Notes under the pieces: model-generated
The model's input: the letters and a program-made list of their open reading frames with translations, nothing else
What the model was told of the DNA's origin: nothing
The model's database searches: none
DNA from: Phoronis australis
Taxonomy: Eukaryota > Phoronida > Phoronidae
Reading direction: 5' to 3'
DNA length: 64,000 bases
Assembly (NCBI GenBank): GCA_002633005.1
Contig: NMRA01000453.1
Span: 213,695-277,694, forward strand
In this document: in pieces, positions 44,981-58,080 of the stretch
Position numbering within the stretch: position 1 is the stretch's first letter
Layout: each line of letters begins with the position of its first letter
Program-made: the position numbers and the translations under genes

Positions 44981-47900
44981 ACCCTGATTTTAGCTGTTGC
45001 ATATGAAGTGTTATCAACTTCTACATAATGCCTTGGTTCTAGTGAAAACTTTTAAATATACAGTATTGCAAGAAAATTTCAACAAACTATTCCACACACA
45101 TTACATTCTGCACAAACTTGAGTTAAAAGTAACTATCTACTTACTTCACAGAAAATTAATCTCCTTGTCAGACTGGTAACCTTGCTGGAAACAAAGGAAA
45201 CCTTATCCAATGTTTTTATGAAATCTACACAGTGCAAGCCATACTATATTTGTTGAGAAACTTGACAAAATAGAATTCCATTTTGGGCTTAAGAAGTGGT
45301 GAACTACTGCAGCAGTGTATTTAACCTTAAATTATAAAACTCAAAAATTGGTATGGTCATTTTAACTGGACATTGACTAATAATTACAAAATGTTTCTAA
45401 AATTTGGGGAGAGTATATAACCTCATGGCTATAGTTTCAGGATAACATTTGTAGAAGGCTTGGCCAACTGCTTTATATCAGCAAGTCCTGTAATGAGTTC
45501 CTGATAATATGTATGAGTTAACTACATGCAACAAAATGTCTCAATCTTGAAATGTCTACAGTTACAGACAAAATTTCCTGAAGAAAATCCGATGAAAAAT
45601 AATGCCAAAAAGATTTTGCCATGAATGCTTTGAATGATTGCAGATGGTTTTCAGTAATCCTTAAAGGCTTTCGGTATGACCATATTTTAATACATAAATC
45701 AATCAAGTAAACAGTTAAAACCGTTACTTGACTGATCCTTTAGTATATTTTGTGACTAAAAAGCAAGAGTGAAGATTGCAACATCCACAGAATAGCAAAC
45801 ACTTCAATTGATCCTTTGCCAAGAACAAACAGTGGCAACAAAGAGAAGGTGGTGTTAGTGTGGTTATGGACATTGGGAGATTACAAATGACAGGTATTGC
45901 AAAACTGGAGCTATTTGGCAACACAAGGAATCAATGACGAATTTAATCATTACAGAGAAAGTTATTTTTGTAGAAAGTGTGCTGGTTCTACAAATCAGGG
46001 CTTGGAATGACCCATAGAGGAATCTATCGTTCTACAAATAAATAGGATGGAAATACTTATGTGCTGTAAAATTTAACTGCAAGAAACATGTTTTGCATGA
46101 ATGTCGAAATGATAGCTGAAAAAAGACGATTAACTTGAAATCGAATAAGAGGAAATTGAAACCAAAAAGAAGAAATCCTCAAAAGAGGAAAATTCCAAGC
46201 CCTGTCGTACAAATTCCAGCAAATTGACCAAGTCGTTGGACACATTTTGTTTCGGAAATCAACATAGTCAGTATTGGACCGTCAAGAAGTGGACTTTCCA
46301 AGTATTATTGTATAGCCACTACCACATCACAGCACTCTCTGAATCACTGATATTTATGCCTGCGGAAAACCAAAATGGGGAAAAAACTTAATTTACTCCA
46401 AAGACGCTCTACGGTCTCTGTTTACTCCGAAGAAATTGAAATAATGGCTAAAACAAGAATTTTAGTTAATTCTCCGCAATAAAATAAATTCACGGGGATT
46501 GCTTTTTTCACTGCAGAAATTACTTCAGATACAAAAAATAATATCGCATCAAGAAATAGGAGTGCAGAAAAAAATAGCATACTACAAAAATGTAACAGCG
46601 AAAACGTGACCATGATGGAACAAAAAACAAAGCAGAAATGAAGTTCACATGCCAGGAAAATTACGACCACTCGACATGAGACCATAAAAAATGATGACCT
46701 CATTCACATGAAGATAGCTGAGCTAGATGGTGAATGTTTCAGAGGTAATAAGACAGAACTGGTATGTACAATAGGCAATCATCCGCATTTCAACTGAATA
46801 CACAAAGGTTTGTACAAAGTCATGTATTTGTTGGCAAGACATTTGTTCAACATTAAGACCTTGTGTAACTGGTAGCATCACGTGGAGGTCAGTCACATGC
46901 TCCTAGATGGTCATATGCTCACAAGCTCCTGACATGGATAACTTTGTTGGCACATGATTCGGTCCTGGCAATTTGGTAAGAAATATTTCCGATGAGTTAT
47001 TTATGGATGTAAAAAGGTCCTGGCGTATATTTTAGTTTCAATTTGAATTAAAATGCTGGTTTGGCATAGTTGTTTTCAGTCCTGCACAATGAAAATCATG
47101 TTTTGGGCTTTATTTTAATTCATGCATAGAAAAAGTATTTTGGAATTTTTTCTACTTTGGCTTTCCATAGCCAACCACTGGACAGTACTGCTAAGCTGAT
47201 CAATATTTCACACTTTTCCTCACCAAGATTATCAAATTTAACAAACGACATAATGTTTGAAATTCTGAGTGAGGTGTGATAAATCAGCTCCCGGGTGTGA
47301 CATCCGCTGACCTTAATAAAACGTCAATCGTATGATGCATTTTTCTACCTCTGCCAAACACGGGGGAGTTGGTATTGGGATGTGGGGACTGGAGGTGTGC
47401 ATGCAGTCAAGATACACGACACTGGGACAATCACAGGGACTTTCAAGGAAGAAATCATTTTTGGCAGACATTGGAACAACAATTACATGTCTCCATGTAT
47501 TGCCAGAGGTATCCAGTGAAATAATTGTAAAAACTCTGTAGAATTTGATTTTTGACTTTGAAGCATTCTGCCATTGATTGGGTCACGTGACCATACCTCG
47601 TTAGTAAAATTTAGCAAAACTAAGGTACATTCATCGCAAAACATCACCACCAATAATATGATATAAATAAACGTTCAAGGGTTTTCTAAATTATATCATT
47701 TTCGTTTTATGCAACTTTTGTTTTTCATAAACCTTCTTCTTGATAGCCTTTCTTGGAAAATTGGATCATTTTAAAAACAATTCCCAATAGCGTCTTGCAA
47801 ATCGGAGCATTATAAAATATAGTACCTGAACGTTTCATTTGAATCCGATCAGCCAATTCTGGGATATGTTCCAAATATAGCCAGACTGGGACATTGTCAC

Positions 47901-50900
47901 AAAATTTAAAACCAAAAGCTATAAACATGAAGCAATTTGTGAAGGAAGGAATCAGTGGTCTAAAACATTCAGGTAGACCGAAGTCGCCAGATGGACTTGC
48001 ATATAACTATGACAAAAATAATGAGAATGTGTGTTATTGCTTTAAACATGCATTTGTGACTACATGGACAGAGTACTGGAACCACATGGGCGTTTTGAGA
48101 CCAGGTCTTTAAAGGCTTCTTCCACATCAAAATCCGACATCCCGGCTCAGTTATTGCGTGACACGTTTTCGCAAACTAATTTCATTTCAAATAATTCACA
48201 GAAATGACCAGTTACTCATAATTTGACTTGCAGAGCATGTCTGATTGTTTTTACAGCAAATTTAAGAGTGCCACCATTAAGCCTTGTATGCAACCACTTG
48301 TTCTATCTGTAAAAGGGAGACAGCGTCAAGGCCAAAGATTTTAAGCATGGCTTGCAGCTTTCCAAACAAGGTGCAGCACCAAGGTGGATACACCCAAAGA
48401 GAACAGTTTGTAATAACATACTACCTCACATTCATATCAGTTTGGTCGTACCCTATACACAACTAAAATTAAACACCGTTAAAAATCTTTATTTTGTTAA
48501 AGTGATAAAATATCAAAACGTACAACAACTTTGTGTAAATAAATATTAGTTTGTTATCACAACCAGATTTCCACACACTTGGAGACTCGATGGTATACAC
48601 AAAGTAGTCCTAGACAGGAAAGTATTGCAACTGTCTGGATAAATCTAAAAACCCGAAGCTGTTCAGATGGAAGGGGGCATTTGCGCTACAAGGTTCCCGT
48701 CTTACTACAGTAAAATTTCACTAATTACAGACAGAAGAAATTTTGCCGAAGAAGCACTTTTTTCCAATTTTTTTCCACAAAAGGCAAGTACCACCAATTC
48801 AATGTTTATTAATTGTTTCATTCTATACTGCATGTTACCATCAGACAACGTTTTGATAAATCGTGAGCCTTCCAAAAATGATAAAAACCTTGAAAATGAT
48901 AATTCCTGACCATTAGTTTTGTCTAAAATTGATGAGATTCTACCATATCTGTAAACATGCCTTTTTCAGCTCCAACTGCTCTTTCTAAAGCAATACTCAG
49001 CAATATTTAGTGAATTTAGACTTCCTTTACAGAAATGTGAAATACATAATTTAACAGGACAACTACAAAGATGACACAGGCATGATTATAAGCCAAATAT
49101 TTTACGTCTGCAACTTTTCAACATGTCCATGTCATGTTTCTTCAATCATGCAACTTATTTCCAAAGCTAAATCACCTAGCTTCAATAGATTAATAGATCT
49201 CGTGACCCCGTGACAGAATCTCATGACATGCATTACAAGTTACAGATAACACAATTTTCAACTTGGTCAAGTAAAGCGCAGAAAAAAAGAGACAACTAGC
49301 ATATGAATTGTCCGCATCAAACTCCCAGATTAACACATCACATCTTAAACCGCACAAGGCAGACTAAACTGACAAGTAATTTTTTCATAAAAGATAAGTT
49401 TCACCAAATAAATGCCTTGTCAATCTCAAGTTCTATTCTATTAGCTACAACCAGGCGATGTATAATGAGACCCCGTGGCCATCCACAGCAATGTTCAAAG
49501 CCTCTGAGAACAGAGACGATCAGTTTTGACAATAAGTTTAAATTTCCCAAAATTAGTGAAATTTCACTCAACTGCGTTCAGAGAAACTGCATTCATCTGC
49601 AATATTTTGCAAAGGAGTTGTTTCAAGTCACCATTAACGTGGCAGAACATACCGGGAGTCATAGAAACAACCTTTAAGATATTACACAGAGGGATATATC
49701 ACAGCCATAAATGAGTCACATCTTTTCACCTAAGAACTACTGTTCATGAGGGCAGAAGACTTTCACACACAGCACAGCACAATAAAGCATGATCTTCGTT
49801 TAACAGGAAAATCATCAACAGACACCAAACAATTTGTACACAACAGCCACATCCCAAAATAGAACAGCACCATTTGGAATTTACCCACAATGCAGCACAT
49901 CCATAAGCGACTAGTTACATTACTGCGCTCTGCTGATCACGATTTTGCAGCAAAATTATCTCAACATACATAGCTCAGATCTTTGTCTAATAGTTTTAAT
50001 GTATGATCAGAAAAGCACAGTTTGATCTGGTCTATTTTTTTTAAAATAGCTTCTTTTCTTTACTCATCCCTTGGCAAATGGAGTTTATGTGCCTTTGGGC
50101 AGCTTTAACTGGAGACAGGAGACCCCAGCTGAAATTGATGAAGGCCAGCGTTTTTCAAAAAACATTTGATTTATTTTTAGTGGGTGAGCACAAGTCTCAA
50201 AACAAGTCAGGGTAAAGACCAGAACCAATTATTTGGCCTAGCAATTGTCAAGTCCAATGGCAAAAAATTGACAAGCTGGGTGTGAAGCAATGTATCATGT
50301 TTGTCTGCAGAATCTTCTCAGAAGTGTGCAAGGGGCTTAACTTTTAAAAACCAGGTTTAATAAAAAATTTTCTACCTAAAAGAATATTTTAATTTGGGAC
50401 CTCAATTGCATCAGGAAATTTGCAAATCACTAAAAAACCTAATTTCATATTCTTTTAATTTTGCAGTCACATTGCTACAATTAATAAATAAAGATGCCCA
50501 CAGCTCACAATTCTTGCAATCTACTCATTGCAGAACCAGAAGCATGTAAAATACATGAATATTCAAATGATAGAAATTACGAACACCAATAGTCTAAACA
50601 TGTAGAGTGCCAGTAGAAATTGTATAGCTTCAGGATCTGCTTTGGCACAGAATAAAATAATCATTTCCTGTTTGCCTTTTGCAGCATGTACCAAGAATAT
50701 ACATGAACACAATAGCAATTTGAAAACATCATTAGTATACTGGTACAAGCTATATATGCACATTGATTTTTCATTTCATTGAACAAAGAATGAGGCAAGT
50801 TACCTTTATATTGATACCTGACATTAAAGAGCTTATCACACTCCTATTGCAAAACCTTGCTAATTTAGGACACAATATGGCCGACAACTGAAATTACATT

Positions 50901-53322
50901 TTATCATTTTTTACAACAAATTTTGCTTTTCCACATTCAAGTTCAAAATCACAAAATGCCACTAGATGTTTTGAAACCAGGTGTCCATTCATTACATTAT
51001 CAGAAGCACTTAAAAATGAAACAAAAAGTAATTTTGGCAACCTGTTTTGTCCAAAATTAGAGATTTTGCCATATCACTGCCTATATTCATGTTCAAGGGC
51101 CTATTTTATCAACATCCGGTCATTCAACTAAGAAGCTCATAACTTAGATTTTAATTTCCATATTGTTGATTAATGGGGCTCATGAAGGTGATTGTCAAGT
51201 CTGAATATTGTCGCATTTCCAATAACCTGGCCATAGCCATGCACGCTGTGACTTGACTTTTGACTTGAGATAAAATAGGCACGCTTCTCGTTCAGGTTGT
51301 TAGCACTTAATAGTACCTTAAGAAATTGAAGACTGAGGCATTACTTCCCAATGGCACAGTGTAATTTAACATGCAACCTGTCATGCAATAATAAAATGCA
51401 TTAGCAAAATATGCAGCTCCAGATTAAAGCTTTCCAACATCTGCATAGGGCATTATTGTTTAAATCTTTCAGAAATCAGTTTTAAAATCGCATTAAAAAA
51501 TCTCCTGTTTAGCTTCAACTCCATAGGAAAACAGACAACCATTTCTAAATTGAGGCTTAGTTCATATACCAATCTAGTCCATTGTTAAGGCTTCTGTTGT
51601 TCTTTTGTCCAACATCATGACTGGTTCAAGGGGTTACCAAACCATTCATGGATGGGTACCACAGAACTGAAACCTATTACATCTATTATGGCTAATATTT
51701 TATTGTATTTCTTTGTTTAAAAATGACCCCAACTTATTTTTTTGTGAGCAATTCAATTTCATAAGCTAAACAGAAAGATCACCAGTTTAAGTACGTGCAA
51801 TACATCAATTTATTTTCGCAAATGTTTTATTGCTGTCAAGGCATGGCCCATGGTTAATACGCATAGTGCTCTAATCCACCCAATAGGACTTAAGAATAGA
51901 CTCCCCGATACCCTTGTTTAATTTTGTACATTTCCAGATTGAAGTTAGAGAGCCAGACATACACTAAAAACAGTTTGTTACTTAGTTTTGGTGGCCCGTA
52001 AGGCAAAAATCGTATTCAGTGTTATAAACAGTGGCATGAAGAAATAAATTTTTGAATAGGGTTGACCAGATTTAAATGAGACTTGAAATTTACCAGTTAT
52101 GCATAGAATCCAGAATGGTCTGAACAAATTTTCCAACTATGCATGAAAAATATGCAAACTTGCTAGACACCCTCATCATAACAAATCAGAACATGACTGT
52201 CTGAAGTTAACTATAACACTGGTCTTAGATGAATCGTTGTCTCCTAGCAACAAATAGTTATTATCCTCCAATCCAAGCAGACGGCAGCAATAATGCTCGA
52301 GAACATGTAGTACAAAGTTACTGAAATGTTTGACAATAGGCTCGGCTGGCCTGAAATACCACAGAACCACGCTCATTCCTAAGTATTTACCTACAATGCA
52401 ACAAATGTGTCGAGCACTCATTCTGTTTCCTCACATGCAAATGCACTAGCCACTAGTTCACATCCTAAACATGGTGTTATTCATTCGTCATTGTAATCAT
52501 GGTCTTATTCGTCATTTTAATGCAGGCAAATTGAGATATTACAATTTGAGTTGCTATGTTGACACCAAGAAATTGGCAAACATAATACTGGCAAAGATGG
52601 AAAACATGAGTACTGGATACACAGTATTGCTTTGTTAACCAACCCAGGAGTGAACATTAGGCCAGTTATGCAATGCATTTTTTTCAACCTCCAGGAAGGA
52701 GAGTTTAATTAAGGATGGGCCTACTGATAGGGTTGCCAAGAAAAGGCTTGCAACATTCAAATACAGAAACTTCACCACATAAGCATTGTCAAACATATCA
52801 TTAGGCAATGCAGCAACAGCAATTACATCATAATTGACTAGTACATTCCTGATTCACAAACTCCCTGAGGCCAGTGTTTCATAGACTTGCTTATAGAGAC
52901 AGATTGTCAATTGTCATCTGTCATCATTAAATTATAAAGGCCACAATTAGAATTAAACATAGATTTTGACTGCATCAAGTGTGTTAATTGTATTCAGTAT
53001 CACTAACTTGGAGTACAGATCTAGTAATCTGTCTTGGTCTAATCATATATAAACTAATGTTCTACAAACACCCGTAATGGGGGACAAGACACAAAGATTC
53101 AGATTAATCTCAGTTTATCCAGGATTTTGGTTATTAAATCCATTTACCATGAATTATCAGTTTTCAGACTTAGGAATAGAAATAAAATATGTTAGAATTT
53201 TTTGTTATATCGACATCATGTAATATTTGAAGGAGAGCACTTTTAAAACAGGGCAAATGAAAACGTTTTGAATTACCACCTTCTAGAATATGGTCATGTG
53301 ATTCCCTAGTTGTTTCAGAGGG
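44981..53322. other. 8.3-kb gene-poor interval
   Basis: AT-rich sequence in which I find no conserved coding exon on either strand. The short open frames (for example 46422-46703, 49303-49677, 52176-52421) have no domains, repeats or splice logic. Part may be the 3' UTR of the minus-strand copine gene, since the plus strand has several TTTATT hexamers, but none can be singled out. Confidence 0.5.
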
Positions 53323-54384
53323 CTACAAAGTTGTCTGAAGTCTACGATAAGCAGAGTTTGGCACAGCATTTTTATGTGAATTGCATGTATTTGACATCTG
53401 ACTAGATTCATTATTATTCCGACTCATGTCTTTATGATCCAAATACCCAAGAACCTGTACAGTTTTGAACTGATCTGGGATCTCCATTAGTGTGTGTAGA
53501 GCAAATGCCGCCTCTGGGTGGCGAGCTTTTGATGTCACACGGTGGAAATTCACAAACTGAAAGTTGTCGAACTTCCTCTGTGGAAGGCTGTTATCAAATT
53601 CTATCATGGTGTCCCATGGGCCATCGCCAACACCGACAACAACGATACTGAGTGGATACTTCGATGCCTCCACAATGGCATCTATGGTAGGTTCTTCTTC
53701 AGTCACCTGACCATCTGCGATGATAATCAGAATGTGGAACTTTTTTGTCGACTCAACTATGTCGATGGCTTTGTTTATCACATGGGCATAAGACGTGGGG
53801 CCACTGAGAGTGACTCTCTGAGCAATTGTATTATAATATTCCAGTACTTCCTGGAATCCTCTGCAGGCTGTACCATCTCGTGTAAAAGGGAACACACTTT
53901 TATCAGTTGTAGTAGAATCTCCGAAACCAAACGTCGGAATAAGATTATCATCATCAAAAGACTCCAACGTAGAACCCACTATTGAAATCACTTTCTGGTA
54001 AGGATTGAATACCTTATCACCAGTTACTTTATGTAGGCACCTGCCATTAAACGTTCTTCGGCCCTGCCATTGGTTACTGGCAGTAAAATCTACACCAATC
54101 ACTAAATTGCACGATGTCAGTCCGGCACGACTTATAGCCTTCGACACAGCATCGAAGCTGTCAAATTTATCCTGGAATGCTTCAAAATGTTGGGTCTCGT
54201 CCACTGTTAATCCCAACATGTTGAAAATACTAGTATGCCTGTAATGGCGATACATGTTCTTTCGTTTCTTCTGTTTGTCATCAAGGCCTTCTGAACTGGA
54301 ATCTCCAATTGTTGCGGCGCGACTAAACGTGTATACAGCAAGCATTGCTATTATGGACACAATGTAACTCACAAGATTCCACAT
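53323..54384 (-). CDS. Copine/VWA-domain protein with N-terminal membrane anchor
   Basis: One uninterrupted 353-codon frame. Residues 1-21 (MWNLVSYIVSIIAMLAVYTF) form a hydrophobic anchor or signal anchor, followed by a basic stretch KKRKNMYRHYRH. Residues about 93-305 are a copine-type von Willebrand A domain with MIDAS residues in place: D99-x-T101-x-S103 in VIGVDFTASNQW, T197 in SGPTSYAHVI and D224 in ILIIIADGQV. HTLMEIPDQFKTV, near its end, is typical of copine/RGLG proteins. There are no C2 domains (as in true copines) and no C-terminal RING (as in plant RGLG ligases); the frame ends YRRLQTTL. The start is the ATG 27 bases inside an exon that begins at 54411 after a TTATTTTAG acceptor, so an upstream non-coding exon exists. 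Expected function is metal-dependent protein binding at a membrane; partners are unknown. Confidence 0.88.
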   Translation of the reverse strand: MWNLVSYIVSIIAMLAVYTFSRAATIGDSSSEGLDDKQKKRKNMYRHYRHTSIFNMLGLTVDETQHFEAFQDKFDSFDAVSKAISRAGLTSCNLVIGVDFTASNQWQGRRTFNGRCLHKVTGDKVFNPYQKVISIVGSTLESFDDDNLIPTFGFGDSTTTDKSVFPFTRDGTACRGFQEVLEYYNTIAQRVTLSGPTSYAHVINKAIDIVESTKKFHILIIIADGQVTEEEPTIDAIVEASKYPLSIVVVGVGDGPWDTMIEFDNSLPQRKFDNFQFVNFHRVTSKARHPEAAFALHTLMEIPDQFKTVQVLGYLDHKDMSRNNNESSQMSNTCNSHKNAVPNSAYRRLQTTL

Positions 54385-54411
54385 TTTAACCCATGTAGTC
54401 AGTTCAGAGAC
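54385..54411 (-). other. 5' UTR part of the copine-gene exon, with a two-codon uORF
   Basis: The minus-strand acceptor TTATTTTAG is followed by 27 leader bases. These contain ATG GGT TAA (54394-54386), a minimal upstream reading frame ending one base before the main ATG. It could damp initiation at the main start. Confidence 0.6.
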
Positions 54412-55781
54412 CTAAAATAAAACAAAAATCAATAAATTCAACTATGCACTTCCGTGTTACTGCAGCGAATGAAATATGTAACCAGACAAATTACTTAAAT
54501 CAATCTTTGTTAAACAACAGCAGTACAAAAAGGGTGAATTACGAAATTGGTAGTTAAGATGTAGATAAGCGCGGTCACAAAAGAAGCATTGCCTTAAAAT
54601 AGAAAATCTGCCAATGCACTATTAAGACAAATTGCAAGACAAGTCAGCTGCTTTATGACAGCAATTTGCCAAGGTTCCAAATGTAAAGTGCAGAAATTTA
54701 ATGGGCGGTAACATGTCAGAAAAGTATAACTTCATTTCTCTTTTTGAGGATTGCTTTTTTCCCAACACCTCTAGAAGCAAAACTCTGTTCTTGCTTGGAT
54801 GTACATCTCAGGCTTGTGATAGAGAGCACATTAGCAAGTGATTAATTGAAGCATTAAAAGTAAACAGATAGTCGGGGCCAATTATAAAACTATAATGCCT
54901 TAACAATTATTGTTCAGCAAAACAAGCAAGTTAATATAAACTGACTGTCATAGTTCATACGGTTATTACCTGAGTCATGAAGTTATTGAATTTAGGACAT
55001 TAATATGGCAGAGTAATGAAATAACATTTGTTATTTTTTGCAAGTGCTAAGTTTTACCAAACCAGTCTCTTACACAAATTTTGTACTGTACCTATCATCA
55101 GATTATATTTAACAAAATATAAGTTTTTGTCACAAAGTTAGAGGCTTTTCACAAACAAATAAGCCGTAACTAGGGCAATTCTGACAATCATTTTTGTCGG
55201 GTGAGATCATAAATGGCTAAATCATGTACTAAAAATGCCAACCAGTAATCAAGCAATTCTCCTCAATAACTTCTCTCGGTAGCTAAAGCACAAGGGAGAT
55301 TTGTACTACAGGGACACAACATTGCGATCTGCTGCACAAATTCAGCAATCTGTCTAAACAGCAATGTATTTCATAATACAGTCACTAAATTAATGTGATT
55401 ACGTTAGGATTCTACAGCTTAAGGAACGGAAACAACATGGAGATTACGCAAATGAAAGATGATTATTGAGCAACATATAAATACCTACGAACAAACTGCT
55501 AGTAAACACTACGAGTCCGTTTTTAACGAAGACCCAAGTAATTGTATGAAGTCCAACGGTAATAGTCTGTGAAATGCTTGGATTTTGTATACCGTAGCGA
55601 AAATTAATAATTAAGATTGAACTAATAGCCAGTACTGTAGGTCTACGTTCCATATGACGTTAGCCGATAAACTGCAATCAACTGAAGATGATTTTTACCA
55701 TGAGAATTTGTCTAATGACCACCAGCGGATAAATGGATTGTGTTGGCTAATCTCACCTTCCACCATGAAAATAACAGTGGA

Positions 55782-57139
55782 GGCAGTGTGGCCTAGTGTG
55801 ATAGGTGCCCACCTTCTTTACTCGAGGTTGTGGCATAGAGTCCCTCTGGGCCACACTGTTAGACCCTTGAGTAAGGTTTCTAGCTCCTCAGCTCGGTTTT
55901 AACCATATATTAATAAAGCACAAAAATAGTCATTACCAGCAATACTGAAACCGTGAACTGCGCATGCGCGAAAATCACTCAGTTAGCCCCTTCAGGATAC
56001 ATGGGATTCGCAGAAAACACAGCGTGAGGGTCTTATTTATGAATCAATCACATTTGCCGATAGCACATAACATAGATAAGTATTTTGTTAAAAATGTGGC
56101 CAAGTTTCAGCAAAATACAAAAAAATTTTATGTTTAACATGGTATGGCCAAAGTTTTGACTTATTTTGTCGCTTCGATCAGTGGAATCGCCGCTGAAAAC
56201 CCGAACGTGCATGTGAGAAAACGATAATTTTCGACCAAGCCTTTCATGTGCGGTTAGTTGCCGATAGACCCAACAGATGTCAGTAAAATCAAGATTCAAA
56301 TGTAGGAGTTTGAAGAAAATTAGTCAAAATTTTGCATTTAACATGGGGTGGCCGAAAATTGCCAATTTTCCGGGCCTTTTGAAGTCAGTTTATCATCATA
56401 GACTATCATTAGTGGGTCTAGTTAATTCGAAGTTTTTGGTTAAATCACTGTTAATATTCACACCAGTATACTAATAAACGTTTTCTCTATGTATAACAGT
56501 TTGATTCCCCAGGTCTAAGTAGCGCGTACAACAGTGATTGGCCCTTGGCCGGCCCGGCCCATATAGTATGGGAGCTAAAATTCAGCTCTAAACCAAAGTA
56601 GATATCATGTGCGGAAAACTCACCTGAGGTGTTTACGATCCACTTCAGAGAAAAAAATCCTCATTGTACCTAACAATAATTTGTTTCCAAGTACTTCGGG
56701 CACGGTTTAAAATTGAAAGGGGTCATTACCACTTAAATTTATGAGAATTGTATTGTTGCATTGTGAACTGAAAACTAGTCGATTGAGATAGTGCGAGATA
56801 AGGCAACGAGTAAGGACAGCTTTGATTTGCTTACGAGTGGTGACTCATGATATTGGCCAGACATCTGTAATAATATGTTTTGTCTTTCCTTTTTAATGGC
56901 ATACATTTGAACTTGGGTAATTTTGGGCTGCAAAATGTAGAACAACCTTCCTGGTGCTTCTCTCCAGTAAGACACGCGGAGAGTGAAGCGCTAACTGGTC
57001 CATACGCAATGACCTAGTTTACGCAGAGAACCTGGCGGATGACCTAGTTTACGAATTGCTGGTAATGACTGGCGATCAGTGCAATGGGCCTGCGCACATC
57101 TGGTACAACGTGTACCAGACAGCCTGCAATTGTTTTTTA
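55782..57139. repeat. Dispersed repeat R1, long copy, with SINE-like head
   Basis: Starts with GGCAGTGTGGCCTAGTGTG, which resembles a tRNA-derived A box (TRGCNNAGTGG class). TAGAGTCCCTCTGGGCCACA follows in roughly the B-box place but is degenerate. Block 1 (55837-55928) and block 2 (57074-57139) match the adjacent blocks of 10826-11005; here 1.15 kb intervenes. That insert contains its own degenerate direct repeat (TTTAACATGGTATGGCC near 56134, TTTAACATGGGGTGGCC near 56337). Confidence 0.65.
57009..57057. repeat. Short direct repeat ATGACCTAGTTTACG
   Basis: The 15-mer occurs twice, about 33 bases apart, just before block 2 of repeat R1. Confidence 0.8.
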
Positions 57140-57301
57140 TTTTATAAAAATGGGATTTAATTTAGACCACTTACCGTTATGGAATTAGTTTCAAATTGCT
57201 CCTTATGCAAAGTTATTTTGTGAATCTGGGCTTCAAATAACTGATATTCAGTAGTGTTTGACACCTGAGGGTCAGTGTCTACAAATTTATTGTTGGACTG
57301 A

Positions 57302-57361
57302 TGTACTGGGCATGGTCTCAAGGAATAACTGCATGTACTGAGCATGGTCTCAAGGAATAAT
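57302..57361. repeat. ~30-bp tandem duplication
   Basis: Two near-identical units, each GTACTGRGCATGGTCTCAAG followed by GAATAA, separated by CTGCAT. They differ at one base in the shared part. Confidence 0.85.
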
Positions 57362-57706
57362 GAAGTGTCCATTCTTTTTAAAACCAGGAATGACTTCCCA
57401 ACTGTAAGGAACAAGTAAACACCAATAGCGATATAATCTAAGATCAAAAGTTTGCTGAACTTGAACGCAACACAAGTTTTTAGCCGCTTTAAAATTATAT
57501 ATTTTGTGAACTCTTTCATTGCCAAGTTTTATTTCGAAGTGCATTAATTCCTAACGGCAAATAAATTTTGAGGATATACCTATAGCACGTGGTATAATCA
57601 CAAGACACACTCCAAAACTTTCAAGGTTTCCTACCATAGTTTGAATGCCCAGTTTTTCAAAGTATTGTCCAGAACTTGAACATTTTAAATGCGTCCACAT
57701 GCAGAC

Positions 57707-58080
57707 TTCCCATACAACACGTTACTAATGGAATGAAAACTCACTTAAGGTGCGCTAGTGCAACTTAACCCACGTGTGACAACAGAAGTTTACTCCACCT
57801 TATTGAGGAAGGGTAACTTGTTCTAGTGTAGCCTGCACCACTTCTAAATGTTGTATGGGCACAAACCTGTGGCAAGGCAAGAGTAATCATCAGCTGTGGT
57901 TACATACCCATGGGTGTTCTTTTGTGCCCTGTGTTTACATTAGCTGTTCATTGTCATGCACAGAGGGACAACTTCCACATTACCCTAGTAATCAGATACC
58001 AAGGTATGGGTGTGTGGACGCAGGGTAAGTTGGACTAGTGCAAGTTGTTCTAGGGTAGACTGTGTGTGCACGGGAAGAGC
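57707..58080. repeat. Possible inverted-repeat-bounded element
   Basis: The left end (CTTCCCATACAACAC ... GCTAGTGCAACTTAACCC) and the right end (GGGTAAGTTGGACTAGTGCA ... GTGCACGGGAAG) are imperfect inverses in the same order. This suggests an eroded MITE-like element of about 370 bases. Identity is modest. Confidence 0.4.

Noticed and set aside
53542-53985. Plus-strand 147-codon open frame
   Set aside because: It is the antisense shadow of the copine/VWA coding exon, which has clear domain residues on the minus strand.
55444-55653. Hydrophobic 69-codon minus-strand frame (possible receptor fragment)
   Set aside because: Too short, no family motifs and no splice partners. It reflects AT-rich sequence.
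57157-57525. Minus-strand 122-codon open frame before a good donor at 57172
   Set aside because: The composition is not protein-like and it spans a tandem duplication. At most it is part of a non-coding leader exon.
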